A stretch of DNA of 64,000 nt from Granulicella sp. (lineage in GTDB: Bacteria > Acidobacteriota > Terriglobia > Terriglobales > Acidobacteriaceae), in NCBI GenBank assembly GCA_027450185.1, contig DAIDKF010000011.1, forward strand, positions 1 to 64,000. The letters run 5' to 3'. The notes beneath the pieces are model-generated. The model was given only the letters and a program-made list of their open reading frames with translations. It ran no database searches and was not told where the DNA came from. Numbering within the stretch: the first letter of the stretch is position 1; each line of letters begins with the position of its first letter. The translations under genes and the position numbers were made by a program. Below are positions 8,083-17,585 of this stretch, in pieces.

Positions 8083-9600
8083 ATGGCAGACAAGTTTGTT
8101 GGGACGCCGAAGAAGGCAACGACGCATGTAAACCAGAACGAGGATTTGATCTTCGAGAAGTCTTCGGCGGGCAAGAAAGGGTATCGGCTGGCGCAGCTGG
8201 ATGTGCCGGCGGTCGATGCTTCTTCCCTGCTGGGCGATGCGGTGCGTACCGATGGCCTGGGCGTGATGCCGGAGTTGAGCGAGATTGAGATCATCCGGCA
8301 CTTCACACGGCTTTCGACGTGGAACTATGCGATCGATCTGGGGATGTATCCGCTCGGATCGTGCACGATGAAGTACAACCCACGCATCAATGAAGCGGTG
8401 GCGAGGCTGGAGGGGTTGGCGGAGGCGCATCCTTATCAACCGGAGTCGTTGAGCCAGGGTGCGCTGGGCATGATGAAGCTGCTGTCGGATTGCCTGATTG
8501 AGATTACGGGGATGGACGCTATTACGCTGCAGCCTGCGGCGGGTGCACAGGGAGAGTTCACAGGGATCCTGTGCGTGCGGGCGTATCACGAGGCCAGGAA
8601 CAATGCGCGCAGGAAGATCATCATTCCAGATTCGGCGCATGGGACCAACCCGGCGACGGCTGCGATGTGCGGCTATGAGGTGGCGAACCTGAAGTCGAAT
8701 GCGCTGGGAATGGTGGACCTCGCTGAGCTGGAGCGCATGGTGGATGAGGATGTGGCCGCTCTGATGCTGACTAATCCTTCCACGATTGGGGTGTTCGAGT
8801 CGGACATTCACAAGATCGCGGAGATCCTGCACGCGAAGGGTGCACTGCTTTACATGGACGGCGCAAACATGAATGCGCTGGTGGGCAAGACGCGGCCGGG
8901 CGACTTCGGAGTCGACGTGATGCACCTGAATCTGCACAAGACGTTTTCGACACCCCACGGTGGCGGTGGTCCGGGGTCGGGGCCGGTGGCCTGCAAGAAG
9001 ATTCTGGAGCCATTCCTTCCGGCGCCCGTGGTGAAGACGAATGCGGACGGCTCGCTGGGGCTTGAGTATAACCGGCCACAGAGTATTGGCCGCGTGAAGG
9101 CGTGGTACGGAAACGTAGGGATGTTCATTCGGGCGCTGGCATACATTCTCGCGAACGGGCCGGACGGGCTGCGGCAGACGACCGAGGACGCGGTGCTCAA
9201 TGCGAACTACCTCCGCGCCAGGCTTGATGGAACATTTGAGCTGCCATTCAAGTCGCCATCGCTGCATGAGGTGGTGTTCAGCGACAGGCTGCAGGCGAAG
9301 AACGGTGTGAAGACCGGCGATATGGGCAAGCGGCTGATCGACTACGGATTCCACGCATACACCGTAAGCTTCCCGATGGTGGTGCATGGGGCGATGATGA
9401 TTGAGCCAACCGAGAGCGAGAGCCGCGAGGAACTCGACCTGCTGGTCGACGCGCTGCAGCAGATTGCACGCGAGGCGGAGGAGAATCCGGAGCTGGTGCA
9501 GACAGCTCCACACACGACGCGGATTCAGCGGCTGGATGAGACAACAGCGGCCAGAAAGCCGGTGCTGCGCTGGAAGCCGCCGGTTGCGCCTGCCCGATGA
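8083..9600 (+). CDS. gcvPB: Glycine dehydrogenase (decarboxylating) subunit 2
   Basis: PLP-carrying half of the split P protein. The PLP lysine is in HLNLHKTFSTPHGGGGPG. Other family blocks are GMYPLGSCTMKYNPR, TLQPAAGAQGEF, PDSAHGTNPATAAMCGY and GFHAYTVSFPMVVHGAMMIEPTES as read in pieces. About 505 residues, normal. The track begins at 8062. The sequence AGGAAGAGGA directly before the tandem ATGATG supports a start at 8080 or 8083, and I use 8083. It ends the gcv run. gcvL is not in the window. Confidence 0.96.
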   Translation: MADKFVGTPKKATTHVNQNEDLIFEKSSAGKKGYRLAQLDVPAVDASSLLGDAVRTDGLGVMPELSEIEIIRHFTRLSTWNYAIDLGMYPLGSCTMKYNPRINEAVARLEGLAEAHPYQPESLSQGALGMMKLLSDCLIEITGMDAITLQPAAGAQGEFTGILCVRAYHEARNNARRKIIIPDSAHGTNPATAAMCGYEVANLKSNALGMVDLAELERMVDEDVAALMLTNPSTIGVFESDIHKIAEILHAKGALLYMDGANMNALVGKTRPGDFGVDVMHLNLHKTFSTPHGGGGPGSGPVACKKILEPFLPAPVVKTNADGSLGLEYNRPQSIGRVKAWYGNVGMFIRALAYILANGPDGLRQTTEDAVLNANYLRARLDGTFELPFKSPSLHEVVFSDRLQAKNGVKTGDMGKRLIDYGFHAYTVSFPMVVHGAMMIEPTESESREELDLLVDALQQIAREAEENPELVQTAPHTTRIQRLDETTAARKPVLRWKPPVAPAR

Positions 9601-9801
9601 CGCCGTAGGCAACTGCGAAGGAGCAGCAGAGACTGGAATGGTGATGGCTGGCGGACGGTGAACTGTCGGCGGCCCCGTTCTATCGGCAGTACGACGGGAA
9701 CTACTTGCGAGCAGAAGATTGCGTGGCCTCGGCGCTGAACAGGCTCAACACCGAGGCAGCCACAAAAACCAGACGCGACGTGCGACCGGATGGAAGCCGC
9801 G

Positions 9802-10386
9802 CTATTTTGCAGCTTCGACCTTTACGGACTCGTCAGTGTTCTCCCACTTGATGTGGAGTTCGGTGGAGTGCTTCCTGGTGTTCTCAAAGCTAATGGTCAT
9901 GGACTCTTGCGGCGCAGGCAGCTTGGCGTAGTGCATCGGCACGCGGCCCAGGTCCATGTCCTGCTTGTAGACGGTTCCCCACTGGCCGGTCTGCTTATTG
10001 ACGATCAGGAGCCATGGCGTTCCTGGAGCAGCGGGCAAGGTGTAGAGTGTGTAGCTTCCGGCCGGGACGCTGAGTGTGCCGATCTTGAGGTTGCCGGTGG
10101 TGACGAAGCTGGTAGCGGGGTTCGCGCCGGTGCGCCACACCTGGCCATAGGGCACCAGTCCGCCCATGATGACGCGGCCACGCATGGCGGGAGAGTTGTA
10201 GTGGATGGTGATCCTGGCGCCGTCGAGCGCGACGTCGGTCATGGCGGCAGGGCTCAGCAGTGGCTTGGCTGGAGCGGCGCTGGGCTTGGCCGGCATGTCC
10301 ATGTTGCTCATTTGCGCACAGGCGCTGAGCGATGCGGCGAAGGTGAGGGCGAGAACGAGAGCAGTGCTGCGGGCAGGTATCTTCAT
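9802..10386 (-). CDS. DUF2911-type lipoprotein
   Basis: 194 residues. The lipobox LSAC (Cys near residue 23) after a short hydrophobic signal indicates a lipoprotein. The Met/Pro/Ala-rich linker leads into the DUF2911 pattern: ITIHYNSPAMRGRVIMGG, VPYGQVWRTGANPAT, LKIGTLSVPAGSYTLYTLP and WENTDESVKVEA. The family is beta-rich, secreted, common in Acidobacteriota and Bacteroidota, and of unknown function. It is convergent with gcvPB across about 200 bases that hold nothing recognisable. Confidence 0.85.
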   Translation of the reverse strand: MKIPARSTALVLALTFAASLSACAQMSNMDMPAKPSAAPAKPLLSPAAMTDVALDGARITIHYNSPAMRGRVIMGGLVPYGQVWRTGANPATSFVTTGNLKIGTLSVPAGSYTLYTLPAAPGTPWLLIVNKQTGQWGTVYKQDMDLGRVPMHYAKLPAPQESMTISFENTRKHSTELHIKWENTDESVKVEAAK

Positions 10387-10466
10387 GGTTGCTATGCTAC
10401 TCCCAAGCCATTGATTCCTGGCAGGGGTTGCAGCGTTTGGCGGGGTTTCTGCTCGCCGGATAGCAT

Positions 10467-10505
10467 GCGCCCATCGCTCAGGCAGATAGAGCGGCAGCCT
10501 TCTTG
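10467..10505 (+). pseudogene. tRNA-Arg-like 5' half (truncated tRNA)
   Basis: GCGCCCA (acceptor arm), TC, a D-arm GCTC...GAGC with a nine-base loop, G, then anticodon stem GCAGC and loop start CTTCTTG follow the normal tRNA layout. The loop would give anticodon TCT (Arg). After the loop the pairing partner of GCAGC, the T-arm and the 3' acceptor strand are all missing. 16 consecutive bases (GATAGAGCGGCAGCCT) are identical to the intact tRNA-Arg at 18878. It is not a functional tRNA. It may be a recombination remnant. Confidence 0.6.
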
Positions 10506-10555
10506 TAGCCCCAAAAAATCAAACAAATAGAGCGGTCCGCACTCTCTCACCAGGT

Positions 10556-12439
10556 TCACAAAGCTTGAGGAATCTTTGTTACTTGCGTGGCTGCACCGTG
10601 CTTTTGTGCGGCCGCGAGCGCCTTTGAAAGAGCGCTATCCCCTCTCCTCAGCAGTTCGGTCGGGTGGCCTTCTCCTACAATTCGCCCTTGATCGATGCAG
10701 ATCACGTGATCAGAGTTGAGGATGGTTTCGGTCCGATGCGTGATCAGCAGAACAGTGCGTCCTTGAAAATGCTCGTGGATTCTTTGGCGCACGCGCTGCT
10801 CCATTGCAAGATCCATGGCACTCATCGCTTCATCCAGGATGAGGAACATTGGATCGTGGATGGCCGCACGCGCTAATCCAATGCGTTGACGCTGCCCTCC
10901 TGAAAATCGCTGGCCCTGTTGCCCGACCCAGGTCTTGTAGCCGTCCGGCAACGCGTTAAATATCTCCGAAAGCTCCGCAAGCTCGAAAGCAGAGGAGATC
11001 GTCTCTTCAGAGGCATGTACGTTCGCCAACTTAATGTTGTCGAGCACCGTTCCCTCGATCAACTCCACATCCTGCCCCGCAACCGCGACAAGCTTCAGCC
11101 ATTCGTTGCGGCTGACATGGTTCAGGGGCGTGTCGTCTGCATAAATCGTACCTCGATCAGGCTCATAGAGGCGTAGTAGAAGGTTGACAATGGTGGTCTT
11201 GCCTGAGCCACTTGCGCCGACAAGCGCAGTGGTAACACCCGCTGGAATTTCAAAGCTGACTTGTTCCAGCGTGGGCGTATCACCGCGCGGATAGCTGAAC
11301 GTGACTCCTTCGAAGCGAATGCTGCGCCGGATGGAGTGGATCGCAATGCCAGGGGACGATGCGGCTTGTTCCCGGCCGGCTTCGAGGACAGACCGAAGCG
11401 ACTGAAACTGAGGTTCCAACTGTAGAAGCTTCAGCCGTGTGCCTTCCAGCTCGCGTACGTGCGGCTGGAGCCGATACAGCAGCGCCACGCAGGTAAGTAC
11501 CGTGGCAAATGTGACACCGAACGATTGCGCTCCGATGATCAGGATGCCGAGAATGACCAGATAGCCCACCTCTGTCAGTGGGTCCAGCAGCAAGATAAGC
11601 TGTAGCTCCTTCACGTTGATATCGCGAGCTTCTGCAGAAGATTGTTCGAACCTGTTCTGAAACGTCTGCTCTTGACCAAAGGCGCGAATGATACGCAAGC
11701 CTTGGAGGGTCACCATCATGTGATCCCACATATCGCGATTGATGCGCTTGACGTCTTTGCCGATGGCGCTGGCACGGGATGACAAAAGGCGAAGCAGAAA
11801 GGAGAGCAGGAAGGAGCCAGCCAGAGCACAGAGCATGATCTTCCACGAGAGCAAGGCAAGAAGCGCTCCGAGGATGAGGATGAACGTCAGATTGACCAGC
11901 ATGCGGGTGAGGCTCGTATACGCAGATGCGAACAGGGGAACCTCGCGTCCGAGGATTTCAACCAACTCTGCCTGCTCATGCTGCCGCATGAATCCATACG
12001 GGAGGCCAAGGTATAAACGGTGCACGCGGTTGCGCGTGATCTGGCTTATCTGCTCGCTGATGTGAGACGTGGCGATAGCATACGCATAGGCCAGGCCTCC
12101 GCGGATGATGATCAAGAGAACAAAGACCGCAGCGATCTCCCGGGAGCTGTGAAATTTCAGGATGAGATGACGCAGCACAAAGCTCAATGGACCGCCATTC
12201 GATACGAGTACGTCGAGCTTATTCATCACCGAATAGAAGAACAGAGGAATCAACGTGATCCCAAGTGCCTCTGCCAGAGAAGAAAGAATGCCAAGGATCA
12301 CCAGGAGTGGTGCTGCCCACTTCGGCCTTGGGATGACTTGAAGAACTCCCATGAGATGAGGAAATGCCCGAAGCAGCAGCGATCCACGCTGATTGTTGTC
12401 GTCGCGCATGTGGCTTTGGTCCGTTCTATCGAAGGTCAA
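10556..12439 (-). CDS. ABC transporter with fused membrane and ATPase domains (polysaccharide/lipid-linked sugar exporter type)
   Basis: 627 residues. An MsbA/PglK-like six-helix membrane domain (about 35-320) precedes an ATPase with Walker A GASGSGKTT, signature FSGGQRQRIGLARA, Walker B MFLILDEAMSAMD and an H-loop LLITHRTET. Such half-transporters act as homodimers and often flip lipid-linked saccharides. Its place at the end of a glycosyltransferase cluster supports that role. The track start is a TTG, and an ATG ten codons later is an alternative. Top-strand composition is nearer to G=C here than in the gcv genes. Confidence 0.9.
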   Translation of the reverse strand: MTFDRTDQSHMRDDNNQRGSLLLRAFPHLMGVLQVIPRPKWAAPLLVILGILSSLAEALGITLIPLFFYSVMNKLDVLVSNGGPLSFVLRHLILKFHSSREIAAVFVLLIIIRGGLAYAYAIATSHISEQISQITRNRVHRLYLGLPYGFMRQHEQAELVEILGREVPLFASAYTSLTRMLVNLTFILILGALLALLSWKIMLCALAGSFLLSFLLRLLSSRASAIGKDVKRINRDMWDHMMVTLQGLRIIRAFGQEQTFQNRFEQSSAEARDINVKELQLILLLDPLTEVGYLVILGILIIGAQSFGVTFATVLTCVALLYRLQPHVRELEGTRLKLLQLEPQFQSLRSVLEAGREQAASSPGIAIHSIRRSIRFEGVTFSYPRGDTPTLEQVSFEIPAGVTTALVGASGSGKTTIVNLLLRLYEPDRGTIYADDTPLNHVSRNEWLKLVAVAGQDVELIEGTVLDNIKLANVHASEETISSAFELAELSEIFNALPDGYKTWVGQQGQRFSGGQRQRIGLARAAIHDPMFLILDEAMSAMDLAMEQRVRQRIHEHFQGRTVLLITHRTETILNSDHVICIDQGRIVGEGHPTELLRRGDSALSKALAAAQKHGAATQVTKIPQAL

Positions 12440-12599
12440 TTCCGCAACTCACTGTCGTATGCGATGGCTTGGACTCACAATCCCTATCATGAGGAATCTG
12501 TCGCCAGCCTCTATTTCACTCATCTTAGACGACGCTCTCGGAAGTGGACCAAAGAGCTACGGGCGCGGCTGTGAGCGCGTTTCGACATTACGGCCAATA

Positions 12600-13673
12600 T
12601 TATGGAGATGAAACGGAGACGGATGCTTTTCCATCTCGAAGCACGCGAGCCGGCCCGAGAATGCATGACCTCCGCTCTCCCCTTCTCAGCTTTTCGGATG
12701 GCAGTAAGCGGCGAACAAAGAGCGCTCCACCTCCCACCACAGCAACCATCTTGCAGAGGTTCTGAAGGAGCGTCATTCCGATCGCGACGAGAAGAAGAAC
12801 AACACCCCGCTTTCTATAAATGAAGCGAAAGAGCCCTGCATCCATACTGAGTGCCAGCGCGATGAGCGCAGATGAAACAATCAGCCAGTGGATCGAGTGA
12901 AAGCTGGCTGCAAGGGCAACCAGAGCAAATGCCGTAAGCGCCACTGCGATCCGATGTCGTCGTGTAATGTTCAGGTCATCAGGGAGCTTTCTGCGTTCAA
13001 TGAGAAGCGCCATCCATGGAATCCCTCGATCTCTGATATCGGTCATAATTGCTTTTCGTACCGTCCAGCACTTCGTGTGTGTCACGCAGATTTCGGGGTC
13101 CAGCAGGATTCGTGCTCCATGATCTGTAAGGCGGTATCCCAATTCAATGTCTTCGATACTTGGCCGGGTGTAGCGCTCATCAAAGCCATTGACCGCGAGG
13201 AATGCGTCGCGGCGTACCGCGCCACAACCGCTCCAGAAGGTGAGTGCGGAGTGTTTCGCGGATTGATGCACATAGCAATGCGCAAGATTTCGATATTGTG
13301 AGCAAAGTCCTGACTCGCGTGGCGTGTCGTCATAGGAGCCAAAGACACCTGTGAGACCTGATCGGGAAGCAAGACGTTCTATCATCTGTTCAACAGTATT
13401 TGCGTGCACGCACGTGTCGGCGTCGAGAAAGATGAGCAGCTCGCTGTTTGCTAGCAGTGCACCTTGATTACGGCAGGCTCCGGGCCCGATATTGCGCGGC
13501 ATCGAAATGATATGCGCGCCATAGCTCTCTGCAAGGGACGCGCTATCATCAGTAGATCCATCATCTACAACAATGAGTTCATCGGGCTGTCTGGTTCCAA
13601 GGGAAAGGGCAAGAAGGGTGTCACCCAGCAAGCGGCTGGAGTTATAGACGGGGATGATGACCGTAACAGTCAT
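12600..13673 (-). CDS. Family 2 glycosyltransferase with C-terminal membrane segments
   Basis: 357 residues starting MTVTVIIPVYN. The GT-A domain shows VVDDGSTDDSA and FLDADTCVH (DxD). The C-terminus has two to three hydrophobic helices (VALTAFALVALAAS, LLLVAIGMTLLQN), so the enzyme is probably membrane-anchored and acts on a lipid-linked acceptor. The start is fixed by an ATGA overlap with the stop of the upstream membrane protein at 13670, which shows translational coupling. The longer track start lies inside that gene and is rejected. Confidence 0.88.
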   Translation of the reverse strand: MTVTVIIPVYNSSRLLGDTLLALSLGTRQPDELIVVDDGSTDDSASLAESYGAHIISMPRNIGPGACRNQGALLANSELLIFLDADTCVHANTVEQMIERLASRSGLTGVFGSYDDTPRESGLCSQYRNLAHCYVHQSAKHSALTFWSGCGAVRRDAFLAVNGFDERYTRPSIEDIELGYRLTDHGARILLDPEICVTHTKCWTVRKAIMTDIRDRGIPWMALLIERRKLPDDLNITRRHRIAVALTAFALVALAASFHSIHWLIVSSALIALALSMDAGLFRFIYRKRGVVLLLVAIGMTLLQNLCKMVAVVGGGALFVRRLLPSEKLRRGERRSCILGPARVLRDGKASVSVSSP

Positions 13674-15262
13674 TGGTTGTGCCCCTGTGAACCAAAAGGC
13701 TGATAGAACGCTTCGCAGATCACGGGAGCGCTCTGGTCCGGGTAATAGGTTTGACCGCAAACCGAGTTTGCTCGCTTGTAACCTAACGCTTCCAGGCGTC
13801 TCTCCTCGATTTCTGCACCATGATCGCCAGCCGTCTCTTCAACTACAACCACCGCAGCATGATGGTCTGAATCTGCGAGATATCTCGCACGCACATCGTC
13901 GTCTCCACCCCAGAACCAGAACCTATGAATTTTGTTGTTGATAGGCTCTGTCATGAAATAGGGTTCAACTCCGGTGATGAAATACGGCAATGATTCTTCA
14001 TCTTCCGCCTTGTCAGGGACGGCAATATCCACTCTATTTCCCTGCATGAGATACCGCTGCACGATCGTCGCGCCATCTTGACTAGCAGAATATGGCATCG
14101 ATGCACCCCACCGCACGGCGTTGACCGTCCAGACAAGCTGATTGGCTATACACAACACCACGGCAAGTAGCAACGATATCTCGATCAAATTTTCTTTCCA
14201 GAATTCAGTTTTGTTTGCAGGCCAGGTCACCCACCATACAAACAGGAAGATCGCCCAAAGTAACCCAGCATGGTAAAAGTTGTAATAACTGTACATGCAC
14301 ACAATTCCTGGAAAGATCGCCGGCAGAATATATCGCAATCGATGCTGGCGGCCCAGCCTCCACACAAGCAGCACCCAGGCCATGATCCCCAAAGATAAGT
14401 TGCTCGTTAGGCCATAGCGGAGAACATAGACAAACCGAATCCATGTAGATAAAACGACCTTTACATAAAATGGCAAAGTTTTTATCCAGTGATGATTTCC
14501 CCCTCCGCCTGTGGCAATTGAGTAAGGCATTTTCCTGGCAAGCACCCACCATCCTGCGTCCGGAGCAGGCACCAGGCACCAGAGCGCGAATCCCAGCATC
14601 CCCGCAAACAGCGCGGCAGAGGCCAGCCATCGTCTCCAGTGTTGCTGCTCAAGGCTCTGAATGCTGTACCACTCGATCGCCAAGACCAATCCCAATGCCA
14701 TTGCAACCGCAGATCCGTGTAATGTAACGTTCGCCAGCAATCCCAGAAGAAAACTCAAGGCAATTGGATGCTTTCGTCGCGCGGGCCATATGGAAGCGAG
14801 CGCAAATAATATTGCCGGGATTAGAACATAGCTCCGCGCAACCACGGCATATTGAAAGGCAAAGAAGAACGTAAAAGGCAACAGGATTCTCACCGCAAGG
14901 GGAAAGGGAGCCTTGAGCACCAGGATCACCATCGAAACCAAAGCAACTACAGCGACAAACCAGCGCATTCCATAGTAGGTCACATGCAGTCGATCCAGCA
15001 GCCATAATAAGAAATGCCATAGCCCGGGCGAGCATTCATAGTGGATATACGTCCCGAAGAGGCTCTTCAGACTTAAGCTTGCTGCAAGTTCCCACGCCTG
15101 CGCCTCATCGGCCCACGGTGCATGACGTGGTATCAGGTAGATGAGCAGCGCTGCATAGAGAGCCAGGCTGAACGCCACCACAATTCTTTCCAGCCGCAAG
15201 GGGAGCTTTCTTGCGTTGAGACGATCGGTGACCGATTGCAGGATGAGCGAAGCTCGATTCAT
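13670..15262 (-). CDS. Multi-pass membrane protein, GT-C glycosyltransferase-like
   Basis: 530 residues with about ten membrane helices. The first external loop has the acidic pair in PRHAPWADEAQAWELA, the position where GT-C enzymes (PMT/ArnT/GT39/GT87 types) keep their catalytic Asp/Glu. This suggests transfer of a sugar from a polyprenyl-phosphate donor on the outer face of the inner membrane. A soluble C-terminal part of about 120 residues follows the last helix. It is coupled by ATGA overlap to the GT2 gene downstream. The donor and acceptor cannot be told from sequence. Confidence 0.75.
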   Translation of the reverse strand: MNRASLILQSVTDRLNARKLPLRLERIVVAFSLALYAALLIYLIPRHAPWADEAQAWELAASLSLKSLFGTYIHYECSPGLWHFLLWLLDRLHVTYYGMRWFVAVVALVSMVILVLKAPFPLAVRILLPFTFFFAFQYAVVARSYVLIPAILFALASIWPARRKHPIALSFLLGLLANVTLHGSAVAMALGLVLAIEWYSIQSLEQQHWRRWLASAALFAGMLGFALWCLVPAPDAGWWVLARKMPYSIATGGGGNHHWIKTLPFYVKVVLSTWIRFVYVLRYGLTSNLSLGIMAWVLLVWRLGRQHRLRYILPAIFPGIVCMYSYYNFYHAGLLWAIFLFVWWVTWPANKTEFWKENLIEISLLLAVVLCIANQLVWTVNAVRWGASMPYSASQDGATIVQRYLMQGNRVDIAVPDKAEDEESLPYFITGVEPYFMTEPINNKIHRFWFWGGDDDVRARYLADSDHHAAVVVVEETAGDHGAEIEERRLEALGYKRANSVCGQTYYPDQSAPVICEAFYQPFGSQGHNQ

Positions 15263-15403
15263 GATCGCGAATCCTCAACACCAGACTCCACGGGCATTTT
15301 GAATATGGTTCGTCGAAGGCCGATCATGTTGTGCACGCCCTCCGGTGCTTCGCATGGAGCGCGATCCTGTGCCAGACGTACGCAAAAGCTGGACGGCATC
15401 GAG

Positions 15404-16375
15404 TCACACGTTAAGCCTGCTGCGAGCCGACTTTATGACCGAACCCACAATGTTTGGCAAACTGGAAGCGACCGGCTCCCAATTCAATAGTTTTGTGGCC
15501 TTGGAAATATCGGATACCGAGTGTGCGGGGTCCCCAGGGCGCGGAAGACGAGGATAGTATTTGACACGCGACCCAAGTTCCTTGCTCACTTCGTCGATGA
15601 TCTGAAGGACCGAAACACCAATCCCTGATCCGATATTGAGGACTTCTCCCGCATCCACCGCTCGCACATGAGAAAGTGCCTTGAGGTTGGCATGCGCTAC
15701 ATCGTCCACATGAATAAAGTCGCGCACTGCGCTTCCATCCGCCGTCGAAAACTCCGTACCAAATACCTCCAACCTTGTCTCGTCGCTGATCCCGGAGTGA
15801 ACGACTCGTGGAATGATTCGAACAGAAGAAGAAATCTCTTCGCCGAGCCCATCTTTCGCTCCGGCCACGTTGAAGTAGCGCAGTGCCAGCCACCGCAAGC
15901 CAAAGGTGCGCTGATACCATGGAAGAATCCTTTCCGTCTGCAACTTGGACTCACCGTAAGGGCTCACAGGCGTAACGGCATCCTCCTCATGCGCCGACAG
16001 CGATCCGGAGTTTCCATATACAGAGCAGCTTGAGGCAAAGACGAATTGCCTGACACCTTCTGCGGTCATCGCCTCAAGCAGTCGAAGACTGCCACCGACA
16101 TTGTTGGCGAAGTATAAGTCTGGTCGAACCATCGATTCTCCCACCTGCACATATGCCGCCAGATGCAAAACGGAGGTTATGGAATGCTGTCGAATAATCG
16201 AACGGACCAGAGGCACATCGGCAATGTCCCCCTGAAGAACGGTTCCCCACTGCGCATTCTCCCTTCGGCCATTGGCGAGATTGTCCAAAATGACAACCTC
16301 CAAACCAGATTCATGGAAGAGCTTCGCCGTATGACTGCCTATGAAACCGAGGCCGCCTGTGATCAGAATGGACAT
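15404..16375 (-). CDS. galE: UDP-glucose 4-epimerase-like NAD-dependent sugar epimerase
   Basis: 323 residues of the extended SDR family. The NAD site is GGLGFIGSHTAKLF, followed by DNLANGR, the catalytic SSCSVYGN stretch and Tyr-Lys YGESK, and RYFNVAGA. It interconverts UDP-glucose/UDP-galactose (or the GlcNAc pair), supplying precursors for the surrounding glycosyltransferases. It is divergent from the GT2 at 16493 across 117 bases. GalE is the best fit, but other epimerase specificities cannot be excluded. Confidence 0.85.
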   Translation of the reverse strand: MSILITGGLGFIGSHTAKLFHESGLEVVILDNLANGRRENAQWGTVLQGDIADVPLVRSIIRQHSITSVLHLAAYVQVGESMVRPDLYFANNVGGSLRLLEAMTAEGVRQFVFASSCSVYGNSGSLSAHEEDAVTPVSPYGESKLQTERILPWYQRTFGLRWLALRYFNVAGAKDGLGEEISSSVRIIPRVVHSGISDETRLEVFGTEFSTADGSAVRDFIHVDDVAHANLKALSHVRAVDAGEVLNIGSGIGVSVLQIIDEVSKELGSRVKYYPRLPRPGDPAHSVSDISKATKLLNWEPVASSLPNIVGSVIKSARSRLNV

Positions 16376-16492
16376 TATGGCCTACACCCGCCCCAGGCAT
16401 TGACCAGCGACACGTACTCCCATTTGCTTGAGTGCGATATCTTGAATGCTGATCATATTTGAACTCAATGTAACATACTATGAGTCATCACC

Positions 16493-17500
16493 ATGAGCCC
16501 CACAATCCATGACCCGCTGGTCTCGGTGATCCTTCCGGTCTACAACGGTGCTGAATTTATTGGCCTGGCGATTGAATCAGCGCTGCGTCAGACTTATCGG
16601 CATCTTGAGATCATCGCAGTGGACGATGGCTCCTCCGACCAGACGCTGGCGATTCTTAAGCGCTACGCAATCGAAGATCCGCGAATCGTTGTCGTGAGCC
16701 AGAAAAACGGTGGCGTTGCCCGCGCTCGAAACCGTGGATTGATGGAGGCAAAGGGCGATCTGGTTGCGCCACTCGACGCAGACGATCTGTGGGAGCCTAC
16801 CAAGATTGATCGTCAGGTGCAGCAACTGCAGCGCTCCGGAGAGCGGGCAGGTTTGGTTTACTCGTGGTGGGTTTGGATTGATCCGATCGGAGCGGTACTC
16901 GATCGATCGCCCGCCTGGGCGATCGAAGGGGATGTATTTGAAAAGCTTCTTCAGATCAATTTCACCGGAAACGCAAGCGTTCCCCTCTTTCGCCGGCATT
17001 GCGTGGAGGAGGTGGGCGGCTATAACGAAGATCTTGCTGCGGCCAACGCTGGCGGATGTGAAGATTGGGAGTTGGCCTTGCGAATCGCAGAGCGATACGA
17101 GATCGCCGTGGTCAAGGAGCTGCTCGTTGGGTACCGTCGGCGTCCGGGCAGCATGAGCACGGCGTGCGAAACCATGTCGAGGTCGCAGCAAAGGGTGATG
17201 GAGTCCATGCATCGGCTGAGGCCGGGTATGGACCCATGCATATTTCGTCGAGCCACCTCACAATTCAATCTGTATCTTTCGGGATTGAGTTTCTGGTCTG
17301 GAAATCTTGCCGAGGCTGTGCGATGGGGTCTGCGCTCAGGCATCAAACTTCCGTTTCAGGTTGCTCCGTACGTCTTCCTGATGTTTCTCAACCTGCGCCG
17401 ACGTAGTAAAAGGATGCACATCATGCTTCCCGGCGTTGCGCTCGACGCAAGAGTTATTCCTCCTGCACTTCTGCCGTATGACCGTATCCATACAGCTTGA
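16493..17500 (+). CDS. Family 2 glycosyltransferase
   Basis: 335 residues. The GT-A core has SVILPVYNGAEFIGLAIESA, VDDGSSDQTLAI and the DxD in LDADDLWEPTKIDRQ. A C-terminal hydrophobic/basic region (PFQVAPYVFLMFLNLRRRSK) could attach to the membrane. It is closely similar in layout to the next gene (17586), including NGGVARARN / NAGVAAARN and LVYSWWVWID / LVYTWFDVID, so the pair looks like a tandem duplication. The ribosome site is weak. Confidence 0.9.
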   Translation: MSPTIHDPLVSVILPVYNGAEFIGLAIESALRQTYRHLEIIAVDDGSSDQTLAILKRYAIEDPRIVVVSQKNGGVARARNRGLMEAKGDLVAPLDADDLWEPTKIDRQVQQLQRSGERAGLVYSWWVWIDPIGAVLDRSPAWAIEGDVFEKLLQINFTGNASVPLFRRHCVEEVGGYNEDLAAANAGGCEDWELALRIAERYEIAVVKELLVGYRRRPGSMSTACETMSRSQQRVMESMHRLRPGMDPCIFRRATSQFNLYLSGLSFWSGNLAEAVRWGLRSGIKLPFQVAPYVFLMFLNLRRRSKRMHIMLPGVALDARVIPPALLPYDRIHTA

Positions 17501-17585
17501 CCTGAATGCAAGAACAGCAGCGCACCGGCTTCATATCGGACTCTCCTATCTCCATGCTGTCTCATTTCGCTAAGTCCAAACTCTT

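Noticed and set aside
7402-9612. 736-codon ORF on the minus strand
   Set aside because: It lies opposite gcvPA/gcvPB, is very rich in Arg/His/Leu/Gln, and has no domain pattern. It is an antisense shadow of high-GC coding sequence.
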